From JALHOP01 sp964484195 (lineage in GTDB: Bacteria > Myxococcota > XYA12-FULL-58-9 > JALHOP01), in the NCBI GenBank assembly GCA_964484195.1, contig CAZAER010000022.1, positions 5,648 to 69,647 of the forward strand: a DNA stretch of 64,000 nucleotides. The letters are read 5' to 3'. Made by a program: the position numbers and the translations under genes. Shown here one piece after another: positions 18,216-25,722 of the stretch (position 1 is the stretch's first letter; each line of letters starts with the position of its first letter). Under the pieces are notes generated by a model. It made no database searches. It was not told the origin of the DNA and saw nothing but the letters and a program-made list of their open reading frames with translations.

Positions 18216-18814
18216 TTTCCGATGAGCTCCAACACGTGCTCGAGGATCTCCTTGTGCACTGCCTCGATGCCGACATCGCCGTCGATGGTGACGTTGGGCG
18301 CCGCCAGGTGCAGGGCGTGCTCGTAGCGCTGAGCGATCTGCTCTTGGTGGCTCTTGGCGTCGAAGCGCTCGGCGACGCCACCGCGGGCCTTGCGCCGCTT
18401 CTCGGCGACCGGCGGGTGCACCTTCACGAAGATGGTGAGGTCGGCGGCCTTGGCGTGCTCGTTCACGGCGCGCACGTAGTCGAGCGGCGCAATCAGCGAT
18501 TGATAGGCGAGCGACGACAACACGTAGCGATCGGTGACGACGTGGACGCCTTCGGCGAGCTTGGGGGCGATCTCGCGGGTCACGTGATCGAGCCGGTCGG
18601 CGGCGAACAGCGGCACCAGCGCCATATCGTCGAGCGGCTCCTCACGGCGCAGAGCGCGCCGCAGGAGCTGCCCGATGGGGCCTTTGGAGGGCTCGGCGGT
18701 GGTGTAAACGGGGATCCCCTTGGCGGTCAGTGCTTTCGCCAGGAGCTCGCATTGAGTGGTGGTGCCGGCGCCGTCGATACCTTCGAGGGCGATCAGCTTA
18801 CCCATGTCGGCCAT
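18212..18814 (-). CDS. tmk: thymidylate kinase (dTMP kinase)
   Basis: A 200-aa enzyme that phosphorylates dTMP to dTDP for DNA synthesis. The fold and motifs fit: P-loop region LIALEGIDGAGTTTQ (about 6-20), the DRY motif in VVTDRYVLSSLAYQ (about 94-107) and a lid region rich in Lys/Arg (EKRRKARGG). The usual P-loop lysine is replaced by threonine (GAGTTT rather than GAGKTT). I recall similar loops in some other bacterial enzymes but cannot verify this here. It overlaps the CinA-like gene by ATGA and follows the binding-protein gene by 12 nt. ATG 18805 is an alternative start. Confidence 0.9.
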   Translation of the reverse strand: MADMGKLIALEGIDGAGTTTQCELLAKALTAKGIPVYTTAEPSKGPIGQLLRRALRREEPLDDMALVPLFAADRLDHVTREIAPKLAEGVHVVTDRYVLSSLAYQSLIAPLDYVRAVNEHAKAADLTIFVKVHPPVAEKRRKARGGVAERFDAKSHQEQIAQRYEHALHLAAPNVTIDGDVGIEAVHKEILEHVLELIGK

Positions 18815-18826
18815 GGGGCCAAAGCC

Positions 18827-19669
18827 TTAAGGCAGGCGAACCGTGCGCGCAAGGTCGGCGAGCGCTTGGGGGAGGCGAGGGGTGAGGCGAAGGAGGCGCG
18901 GGTCTTTCACACGCAGCGAACGGGCCCGGCCCACCGCGGGTACTCCGGTTTCGCTGAGATCGAGCAGCAGGTGGGGCTCTTTCTCGAGCATCTGCTCGCG
19001 ACCGACCTCCGGAAAAGGCCCCTGCGTGATGACGTTGACCAGTCCGATGGTGGCGACGGCCCCGTCGATAAAGCTGCCTTTGCCTGCGGCGACGAGAGGG
19101 TGGTCGGCCACCAGGATCAACGTGCGCAACGGCTTCTCCTTGGCGGCGCTGCGGCGCACTTCCCCGAGGGCTGCGTCGAAGCCACTGATGACTTCGCGGC
19201 CACGGTCCGTATCGCCGGTTGCCGCCGCTATGGCGGACACGGCCGGCGCGAAATCCGCGAGCGTGTCACTGGGCACCACGAGCACGGACAGCCCGAGCTC
19301 ACCCAGCCGTCTGAAGGTCTGCTCGACGCTGCTCGACTTGATGGCCACCACCAGGTCGGGTTTCGCCGCGAGCACCGCTTCGAGGTTCAGGTCCATGACC
19401 CCACCGAGCTTCGGGAGACGTGCGGTCTCGGGCGGGTAGTCGCAGTAGCGGGTCACCGCAACGACTCGGGGGCCGGCGCCGATGGCGAAGAGGATCTCGG
19501 TGGTCGACGGCGTCAGGGAGACGATGCGTTTCGGCTTCCCCGTGGCCGCGAGACCGTACCATTGGGCCTCCTCCGTATGCGCGCGTGTGGGCACGGCGAC
19601 ACCGACCAGCGCGATGAAAATCGCCCAGCGACTCGCCTTGCTCAGCCTAGTCACCGCCGTTAAACTCAC
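18827..19669 (-). CDS. BtuF-like periplasmic substrate-binding protein
   Basis: A 280-aa ABC-type solute-binding protein of the cobalamin/iron-chelate class. A Sec signal (about 1-30, ending VPTRAHTEE) is followed by the fold's opening motif RIVSLTPSTTEILFAIG, then VVAVTRYCDYPPE, and the second-lobe phrase LLDLSETG. The YCDYPPE phrase is typical of BtuF, which hands vitamin B12 to BtuCD; no permease or ATPase gene is next to it here. It is the first gene of the operon with tmk and the CinA-like gene, and is divergent from the CPBP protease gene with only 17 nt between start codons. Confidence 0.85.
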   Translation of the reverse strand: MSLTAVTRLSKASRWAIFIALVGVAVPTRAHTEEAQWYGLAATGKPKRIVSLTPSTTEILFAIGAGPRVVAVTRYCDYPPETARLPKLGGVMDLNLEAVLAAKPDLVVAIKSSSVEQTFRRLGELGLSVLVVPSDTLADFAPAVSAIAAATGDTDRGREVISGFDAALGEVRRSAAKEKPLRTLILVADHPLVAAGKGSFIDGAVATIGLVNVITQGPFPEVGREQMLEKEPHLLLDLSETGVPAVGRARSLRVKDPRLLRLTPRLPQALADLARTVRLP

Positions 19670-19686
19670 GTTGCTTCGTCTTTCTC

Positions 19687-20268
19687 ATGCGCGACCTCGG
19701 TATCAAACACCTCGTGACCTTCTACGGTGCGACCCTGGCAGTGGCCATGGCGTTCTTGATTGCGCGCGGCCATCTCGAGACGCTCCTGCCTGAGCTTCGG
19801 TTCATGAGCTGGTTCGGCAGCATTGCCGGCGGCTTGGCCGTGGGCGGCGTCATGGTCGCTCTGTCACGGCTGTCGACCGCGAAGTTCACCTGGGCCGCAA
19901 ACCTCGCCGACGAGTTCCGCAGCATCCTGGGCGGTGTCGAGCGCCGGGGTGTCTTGCCCATCGCCCTGTTCAGCGCCCTGGCCGAGGAGACCCTCTTTCG
20001 CGGCCTCTTGCAGCCGAGCCTCGGCCTTTGGCTCACCGCGGCAATTTTCGGCGTCCTCCACATCGGACCGACCCCGCGGTTCGTTCCCTGGACGGTCATG
20101 GCGTTCGGCGCCGGCCTCCTCTTCGGCGGTTTGTACGCCTGGAGTGGGAACCTCGTGGCGCCCATCCTCGCGCACTTCTTCGTCAACTACCTGAACCTGC
20201 GGTACCTCGTGCCGGACACCCGAAGAGCCCTCCAAATGGCGCAACTTCGCGGATTTGCGGGGCTCTAA
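19687..20268 (+). CDS. CPBP-family intramembrane metalloprotease
   Basis: A 193-aa integral membrane protein of the CAAX-protease/bacteriocin-processing (CPBP, ABI) family. The motifs are in order: SALAEETLFRGL (about 98-109, glutamates of the EExxxR motif), FGVLHIGPTP (about 119-128, His) and LAHFFVNYLN (about 162-171, His and Asn). Hydrophobic segments fit six to seven helices. In bacteria such enzymes cleave near membrane helices or act in bacteriocin self-immunity; the substrate is unknown. The TAA stop at 20266-20268 is immediately followed by the next coding region, so the two are coupled. Confidence 0.9.
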   Translation: MRDLGIKHLVTFYGATLAVAMAFLIARGHLETLLPELRFMSWFGSIAGGLAVGGVMVALSRLSTAKFTWAANLADEFRSILGGVERRGVLPIALFSALAEETLFRGLLQPSLGLWLTAAIFGVLHIGPTPRFVPWTVMAFGAGLLFGGLYAWSGNLVAPILAHFFVNYLNLRYLVPDTRRALQMAQLRGFAGL

Positions 20269-21321
20269 CTGGTACGCGCGGGGGCGGTTTTACTGCTTGT
20301 TGCTGTCGCGGCTCCCGCCCAGGCCGCCGACTGGTGGTTCTTCAAGTCGCACGCCCAGCGCCTCGTCGAGGACGCCCAAGAGGCTCGCCGCGAGGGCAAC
20401 TACGAGCGCGCCGAAGAGCTGCTCTCGGCCGCCGAGCGCGAGCTCGACAAGCCTCTGCCCGCTATAGCGTACGAACGCGGGCTCATCGCGCGTGACCATG
20501 GCAAACAGGATCAGGCGCTCGAGCTGCTGACGCGAGCCGCCGACGGTGACCCGGCGTCCGATGCCCGCATCGATGCCGCGAGCGTCCTGGTGGAGCTCGG
20601 CCGCTGGCCGGACGCCGTCGCCGCCCTACGCCAAGCCGCGGACGAGCGCGGCAGCAGCTTCCCGGTCGAGGCCTTGAGCAACGACGCGCGTTTCGCCAAG
20701 CTCCGCAGCTTCCAGCCCTACCAGGAGCTCATCGACCAGGCGCGCATCGAGCAGGCCGGTCCCATCGGCCGCATGCTCCTGCGGCTCGAGCGGCTCGAGG
20801 AATCGGCGCGCAGCATCCGCGAGACCTTCGACGAGCTGGCGCTGGCGATTCGCTTCGTCTCCCGCATCTTCGACGCGGTTTCGGCGTCCCTGGTGGCGTT
20901 CGTGCTCCTGGGCCTGCTCATCACCTCCGGGGTAAAGCAGCTGGGCCTGCTGCAGGCGCCATGGACCTTGGTGCTGGGCATGCTGGTGACCAGCCTGCTT
21001 TGGTCATGGGGGGCGCGGGTTGCGACCGTAGGTGAGTCGAACGGCGGCGGCACCATCGTCGCGGGCCTGGGGGTGGTCTTCATTCCGTGGCTCGCCGTGG
21101 CAGTGGGGCGCTTCCTGGTCCAGCGCTTCGTCGAGCGCCGTACCGGACCGTTTGCCGCGCACGAGCTGCCGACGACGTTGGCGCTGATCGACGAGGTGGC
21201 GAGGACTGGCCGCCAGCTGCTGACCGCTCGGGCGGAAGACAAGGCGCGAGCCGAAGACGAGATGATCGCCGCGAAACGCGCGCTTTACGCTCGCCTTGGG
21301 CTTGGGGCGTGGCCAAGATAG
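20269..21321 (+). CDS. TPR-like membrane protein with apparent CTG start
   Basis: The open frame begins straight after the CPBP stop codon and has no ATG, GTG or TTG until 20590. The missing front encodes a convincing signal peptide (VRAGAVLLLVAVAAPAQA) followed by mature sequence ADWWFFKSHAQ and helical TPR-like repeats (about 30-165). CTG at 20269 is therefore the best start, giving 350 aa. The C-terminal half has about three membrane segments (near SASLVAFVLLGLLI, WTLVLGMLVTSLLW and IVAGLGVVFIPWLAV). No family is recognised. A base error that hides a normal start is the alternative. Confidence 0.75.
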   Translation: MVRAGAVLLLVAVAAPAQAADWWFFKSHAQRLVEDAQEARREGNYERAEELLSAAERELDKPLPAIAYERGLIARDHGKQDQALELLTRAADGDPASDARIDAASVLVELGRWPDAVAALRQAADERGSSFPVEALSNDARFAKLRSFQPYQELIDQARIEQAGPIGRMLLRLERLEESARSIRETFDELALAIRFVSRIFDAVSASLVAFVLLGLLITSGVKQLGLLQAPWTLVLGMLVTSLLWSWGARVATVGESNGGGTIVAGLGVVFIPWLAVAVGRFLVQRFVERRTGPFAAHELPTTLALIDEVARTGRQLLTARAEDKARAEDEMIAAKRALYARLGLGAWPR

Positions 21322-21358
21322 CTTGCGTCAGTTTCAATAGCTGAATAAGACGCCCACC

Positions 21359-22846
21359 TTGCTGAGCCTGACCTCATGCGCGCTGGCTGTATTGCTGGCG
21401 CAACCCGCCGAAGCGCCGGTGCCCGCCGAGCCCGAGCTGAGCCCTCGGGAAGAGCGTCGCTTGGACCTCGCGGAAGTCAGCGACGAGCCGACCGCAGCCG
21501 ACGTCAAAGGCGCGCCCGCAGCCGACGAGGCGAGCGGTCAGAGCGTGCGCGAGGACGAGACCAACGAGCTCCTCTGGGTGCCGCGCGTCATCCTCTTTCC
21601 GGTGCGCCTGGTCTACGAGGTTCCCGGCCAGGCCATCAAGGGCACGTTCTGGCTGGTAGAGCGCTATCGCGTCCAGGATGTCTACCAGCAGATCTTCTTC
21701 AACGAAGATGGCACCTTCGGCATCTTCCCGACCGCGCTCTTCGAGACCGGCTTCGGCTTGAACGTCGGTGCGCGGCTCATCTACCGTAACGTCTTCGGCC
21801 ACGGTGAGTCGCTGAGCGTCCGCGCTGGATACGGCGGCCAATTCCGCCAGACCCTGCTCGGTCAGTTCCACAGCGGCGCGCTCTTCGGCAGTCACTTCCG
21901 CCTCGAGCTCCTGGGCGGCAACGACGCGCGCCCGCGCGCCCGCTTCTACGGCATCGGTAACGCCGGCGACATCGACGTGCCGCCGTCGACGCTACCCATC
22001 GATCCCATCGACCAGAGCTTCGCGCTGAACTCGCGCTACTCCGAGTCGCGTACGCGCGCGCAGGCGGACCTGCGTTACTTCTTCACGCGCAACCTGTCCG
22101 CTTCGGCGGGCATGGGCTGGCTCGTTCAATCGTTCGGAAGCTGCGCCGGTTGCACGCGTGGCGACGACATCGCCGAGGTCGGCGAAGAGACCAGCGTCAA
22201 CATCAAAGACGTTTACGACGTCAACGGGCTGGTCGGCTTCAACAGCGGTTTGTCGAGCCTCACCGGCACCGTCACTATCTCTTACGACTCGCGCGAGCCC
22301 GCGAACGACTTCATCCCCAAGCCGACGCCCTCGAGCGGCTGGCGCGCCAACGTTTTCGGCGGTCGGACCTTCGGCTTCTACGACGACCCGTCGCGCTTCA
22401 CCCGCGTCGGCGGTGACCTGGCGCGCGTCTTCAACGTCTTCCGCGGCGACCGCACCCTGACCCTGCGCGCCTACTACGAGACGGTCATCGGGCGCATCCG
22501 CGACATCCCGTTCGTTGCCTACCCCCAGCTCGGCGGTAACTTCGTGCTCCGCGCCGACCAGATTGGCCGCTATCGCGATCGTAACGTCGCCTCGCTGTCG
22601 GCCGAGTACATGTGGTCGCTCAACAAGAATCTCTCGTCGTTCGTCTTCATCGACGGTGGCCGGGTGTGGCGCGACATCCGCGAGATCGCCTTCAAGGACA
22701 CGCACCTGGGTGGCGGCTTCGGCATCCAAGCGCACACCATGAAGACGTTCTTGCTGCGCATGATGATTGGCTACAACGGCAACGAGGCGCGTCTCGCGGT
22801 GAGCGTCGACCCGCTCTACGACATGTCGCCCAGGGCGGAGTGGTAG
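21359..22846 (+). CDS. Omp85/BamA-type surface antigen barrel protein
   Basis: A 495-aa exported protein starting at TTG 21359, the only usable start in frame. A short signal (LTSCALAVLLAQPAEA) and an acidic linker precede the barrel. About residues 105-495 alternate in the way of beta strands, and YPQLGGNFVLRADQIGRYRD, then SLSAEYMW, FVFIDGGRVW and GGGFGIQ match the D15/Omp85 barrel end. No POTRA repeats are present, unlike BamA, so this is a minimal Omp85-like protein. It is followed with no gap by the lipoprotein gene at 22847, which suggests one complex. Confidence 0.8.
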   Translation: MLSLTSCALAVLLAQPAEAPVPAEPELSPREERRLDLAEVSDEPTAADVKGAPAADEASGQSVREDETNELLWVPRVILFPVRLVYEVPGQAIKGTFWLVERYRVQDVYQQIFFNEDGTFGIFPTALFETGFGLNVGARLIYRNVFGHGESLSVRAGYGGQFRQTLLGQFHSGALFGSHFRLELLGGNDARPRARFYGIGNAGDIDVPPSTLPIDPIDQSFALNSRYSESRTRAQADLRYFFTRNLSASAGMGWLVQSFGSCAGCTRGDDIAEVGEETSVNIKDVYDVNGLVGFNSGLSSLTGTVTISYDSREPANDFIPKPTPSSGWRANVFGGRTFGFYDDPSRFTRVGGDLARVFNVFRGDRTLTLRAYYETVIGRIRDIPFVAYPQLGGNFVLRADQIGRYRDRNVASLSAEYMWSLNKNLSSFVFIDGGRVWRDIREIAFKDTHLGGGFGIQAHTMKTFLLRMMIGYNGNEARLAVSVDPLYDMSPRAEW

Positions 22847-24520
22847 ATGCGCCGCCTGCTCGTCGCCATCGTCGCACTGAGCGCGGCTTGCGCTCACGAC
22901 CACGTCGGCCCCGTGCGCTTCCACGACGCCGAGATCGTCACGCGTGTCGACGACCGCAAGAACATCCCGCAGCCCGAGGCCGATGACGAGACGCTGATGC
23001 CGTATTACCTGGACGCGTTCCTGGTGCGGCGCTTCACCCGTTGGACCGAGCTGCACGACACCAAGCGCGCCCTGAACGTGAACGCCTTGGACGAGGTGCC
23101 CGACTCGACGTGGTACGTGAACCGTATCGCCACCCGCGAGGTCACCCCCGACGAGATCCGTCGTGGACCGGGCGACGGTCACACCCCCGAGCCCTACAAG
23201 CCTTGGACCGTGAAGCGCTTGAAGGTCGGAGGGACCGGCGTGGGCTTCGTGGTGGAGGACCGCAGCGGCTTCCAGTTCCTGCTCAAGTTCGACACCAAGG
23301 GCTATCGCGAGGTCGAGACCGCCGCCGACGTGATCGTGCAGCGCTTGTTCTGGACGCTGGGCTTCAACGTGCCCGACGACGAGGTCGTCTACTTCACGCG
23401 GCAAGAGCTGGTGCTCGCCCCGGATGCAAAACACCGCGATCCTTTCGGCGAGGACCGGCCGTTGACCGACGCCAAGATCGACGAGGAGCTGCAGCGCGTC
23501 GACCTCGGCATCGACGGCCGCTATCGCGCCCAAGTCAGCGGCTTCCTCCCGGGGAAGATCCTCGGTGGCTGGCCCATCGAAGGAGTGCGCGACGACGATC
23601 CCAACGACCGCGTGCCGCACCAGCACCGTCGTGAAGTACGCGCGAGTCAGCTCTTCTATGCCTGGGTCGGCGACGTCGACACCAAGAAGATGAACACCCT
23701 CGATGCTTGGGTCGAAGACCCGGCGGACCCGTCGACGCACTACGTGCGGCATTACTTCGTCGATTTCGGAAAGTCGTTCGGCGCCTGGCGCGACGAGCTC
23801 CGCATGCCTTACGACGGTTGGGCGACGGTCGCCGACTTCTCCAAGATGGGCCACTCCCTGGTCACCTTCGGCTTCGGTGACCGTCCGTGGGAGCGGATGA
23901 TCTATCCGCACCTTCCGGGCGTCGCTTGGTTCGAGTCCGAGGTGTTCGATCCCGACGAGTTCGTCGGCGCCTACCCGTATTACCCGCACACCCAGATGGA
24001 CCGCACCGACGCCTTCTGGGCGGCGAAGCTCATCATGCGTTTCTCGCCCGAGCAGATCCGCGCCGCCGTCGAGTCTGGACGCTATAGCGATGCGCGCGCC
24101 ACCGACTACGTCACCAAGACGCTCATCGAGCGCCAGCGCAAAATCGGCTCGGTGTGGTTCCGCCGGGTCACGCCGCTCGATGGCATTCGCATCTCGGCGG
24201 ACGGCGAGCAGCTCTGCTTCGATGATCTCCTGGTGCGCCACGAGCTCGCGCACGGCGACAGCGTCTACCGCGCCAAAGCCTTCGACACCCACGGCAAGGC
24301 GACCGGCTGGCAAGCCGAAGCGACCCGCGGCACCAAGAGCGAAGTCGTGTGCATGCGCGACCTCGACCTCTCGCCCGACGGCTACACCATCGTCGAGCTG
24401 ACGGTCAGCCGCACCGACGCGCGCGACGGCAAACACTTGAAACCGGTGCTCGTGCATCTCGCCGGCAGCAAGGCCGACGACGTGCATGTCATCGGCTTGC
24501 GCCGCGAATACGACGACTAG
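22847..24520 (+). CDS. lipoprotein with protein-kinase-like motifs
   Basis: A 557-aa lipoprotein (lipobox LSAAC at residues 11-15). No standard family is recognised, but the motif spacing looks kinase-like: K147 in FLLKFDTKG, E157 in REVETAADVIVQRLF, D278-x4-N283 in GDVDTKKMNTL, and D306-F-G in YFVDFGKSFG. These correspond in order to the beta3 lysine, alphaC glutamate, catalytic loop and metal-binding DFG. The C-terminal ~130 residues (from about 430) look like a beta domain. A periplasmic or secreted kinase-fold enzyme is an inference. ATG 22847 follows the Omp85-like stop codon directly. Confidence 0.7.
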   Translation: MRRLLVAIVALSAACAHDHVGPVRFHDAEIVTRVDDRKNIPQPEADDETLMPYYLDAFLVRRFTRWTELHDTKRALNVNALDEVPDSTWYVNRIATREVTPDEIRRGPGDGHTPEPYKPWTVKRLKVGGTGVGFVVEDRSGFQFLLKFDTKGYREVETAADVIVQRLFWTLGFNVPDDEVVYFTRQELVLAPDAKHRDPFGEDRPLTDAKIDEELQRVDLGIDGRYRAQVSGFLPGKILGGWPIEGVRDDDPNDRVPHQHRREVRASQLFYAWVGDVDTKKMNTLDAWVEDPADPSTHYVRHYFVDFGKSFGAWRDELRMPYDGWATVADFSKMGHSLVTFGFGDRPWERMIYPHLPGVAWFESEVFDPDEFVGAYPYYPHTQMDRTDAFWAAKLIMRFSPEQIRAAVESGRYSDARATDYVTKTLIERQRKIGSVWFRRVTPLDGIRISADGEQLCFDDLLVRHELAHGDSVYRAKAFDTHGKATGWQAEATRGTKSEVVCMRDLDLSPDGYTIVELTVSRTDARDGKHLKPVLVHLAGSKADDVHVIGLRREYDD

Positions 24521-25722
24521 CCGCGCTTCGTAGTCAGAGCATCAGCGCGATGCAGCGCCACGGTCACGGTCGTGCCGCGGCCGAGCTCGCTCTCGATCTT
24601 GAAGATGCCCTGAGCGCCTTCGATCAAGCGCCGGCACTGCATGACACCGAGACCGGTGCCCTCGTCGCGCGTCGAGTAGAAGGGCGTTCCGACTTTGCGC
24701 AGCTGCTCGGGCGCCATGCCCGGACCGTCGTCGATGATGGCGAAACGGACCATGTCGTCCATCTCGTAGGCGCGCACGATGACCCGGCCACCGACGTCTT
24801 TGCGCTGGCTCAAGGCGTGCGCGGCGTTGGCGATCACGTTGATGAGCACCTGGGTGAGCTCGACCGAGCCGATGCGCACGTTCGGCAGGCTCATCGGCCC
24901 GTCATAGCTGACGACGCCGCGCGCCTGGACCGCGATGTCGCGGCACACCGACATGGCGTAGCGGATGACCGCCAGCGGCTCGGTGCTCCTCGGCTCGTTG
25001 CTCGATGCCTTCAGCAAGCGGCGCACGCTGCTGGTGAGCCCGAGGATGACGTTGCAGCCCTCGAGGATGTCGTTGGCGATCTCGGGAAGCTCCTTGGCGA
25101 GATCGGCGGACTGCGAGCGCTGCGTCTCCGTGGCGCTGTGGTTGGGGCCCTGGACGAAGTCGCGCAGGGCGGTCGCGGACTCCGATAGCTGCTTGAGCCG
25201 CTGCGCATTGGTCATCAGGTACGAAAGCGGTTGGTTGATGTCGTGGATGACCGCGGCGTGAATGCTGCCCAGGGTCACCAGACGCTCGGTCTGCACCAGG
25301 CGTAGCTGCAGCGCGTGGTTGTTGCGGCCCATCATGAAGGCCTGCATCGACCAGGTGAGGAGCTGCTCGAGCTCGGTGCGGTCCCACGGCTTGACGATGT
25401 AACGCGAGACCAGGCCCTCGTTCACTGCCCGCAAAAGCACATCGAGGTCGCTGTAGGCGGTGATGACGATGCGAACGATGTCTGGGTAGAGCTCTTTGAC
25501 GCGGATGAGCAGGTCGTTGCCGCTCATTCCGGGCATGCGCTGGTCGGTGACCAAGACGCCGACGGACTCGGTCTTCAAGAGCTCGAGCGCTTCCTGAGCC
25601 GAGTTGCAGACCTTGATGCGAAACGCTTTGGTGAACGACTGCTCGAAGACCACACGGTTCGCGCGCTCGTCGTCGACGTAGAGGATGCAGGGCGGGGCGG
25701 TGTTGGGTGTCGTTGAGCTCAT
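24517..25722 (-). CDS. receiver-histidine kinase hybrid protein
   Basis: A 401-aa protein with an N-terminal receiver (about 12-125; phospho-acceptor D60 in VLVTDQRMPGMSG, Lys111 in IVKPWD) followed by a histidine-kinase core. The His box is HDINQPLSYL (H160) and the ATP lid reads IDDGPGMAPEQL, GTPFYSTRDEGTGLG. There is no transmembrane helix, so it is cytosolic. The N-terminal receiver suggests the kinase is controlled by phosphorylation from another kinase, most simply the upstream double-kinase protein, whose gene overlaps by ATGA. It is the last gene of the operon; its TAG shares the palindrome CTAG with the convergent gene's stop. Confidence 0.9.
   Translation of the reverse strand: MSSTTPNTAPPCILYVDDERANRVVFEQSFTKAFRIKVCNSAQEALELLKTESVGVLVTDQRMPGMSGNDLLIRVKELYPDIVRIVITAYSDLDVLLRAVNEGLVSRYIVKPWDRTELEQLLTWSMQAFMMGRNNHALQLRLVQTERLVTLGSIHAAVIHDINQPLSYLMTNAQRLKQLSESATALRDFVQGPNHSATETQRSQSADLAKELPEIANDILEGCNVILGLTSSVRRLLKASSNEPRSTEPLAVIRYAMSVCRDIAVQARGVVSYDGPMSLPNVRIGSVELTQVLINVIANAAHALSQRKDVGGRVIVRAYEMDDMVRFAIIDDGPGMAPEQLRKVGTPFYSTRDEGTGLGVMQCRRLIEGAQGIFKIESELGRGTTVTVALHRADALTTKRG

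Noticed and set aside
21992..24487. An 831-codon open frame on the minus strand opposite the Omp85-like and kinase-like genes
   Set aside because: High third-position GC keeps the opposite frame open; the protein is His/Val/Arg-rich with no motifs, while the plus-strand proteins have clear signals and folds.
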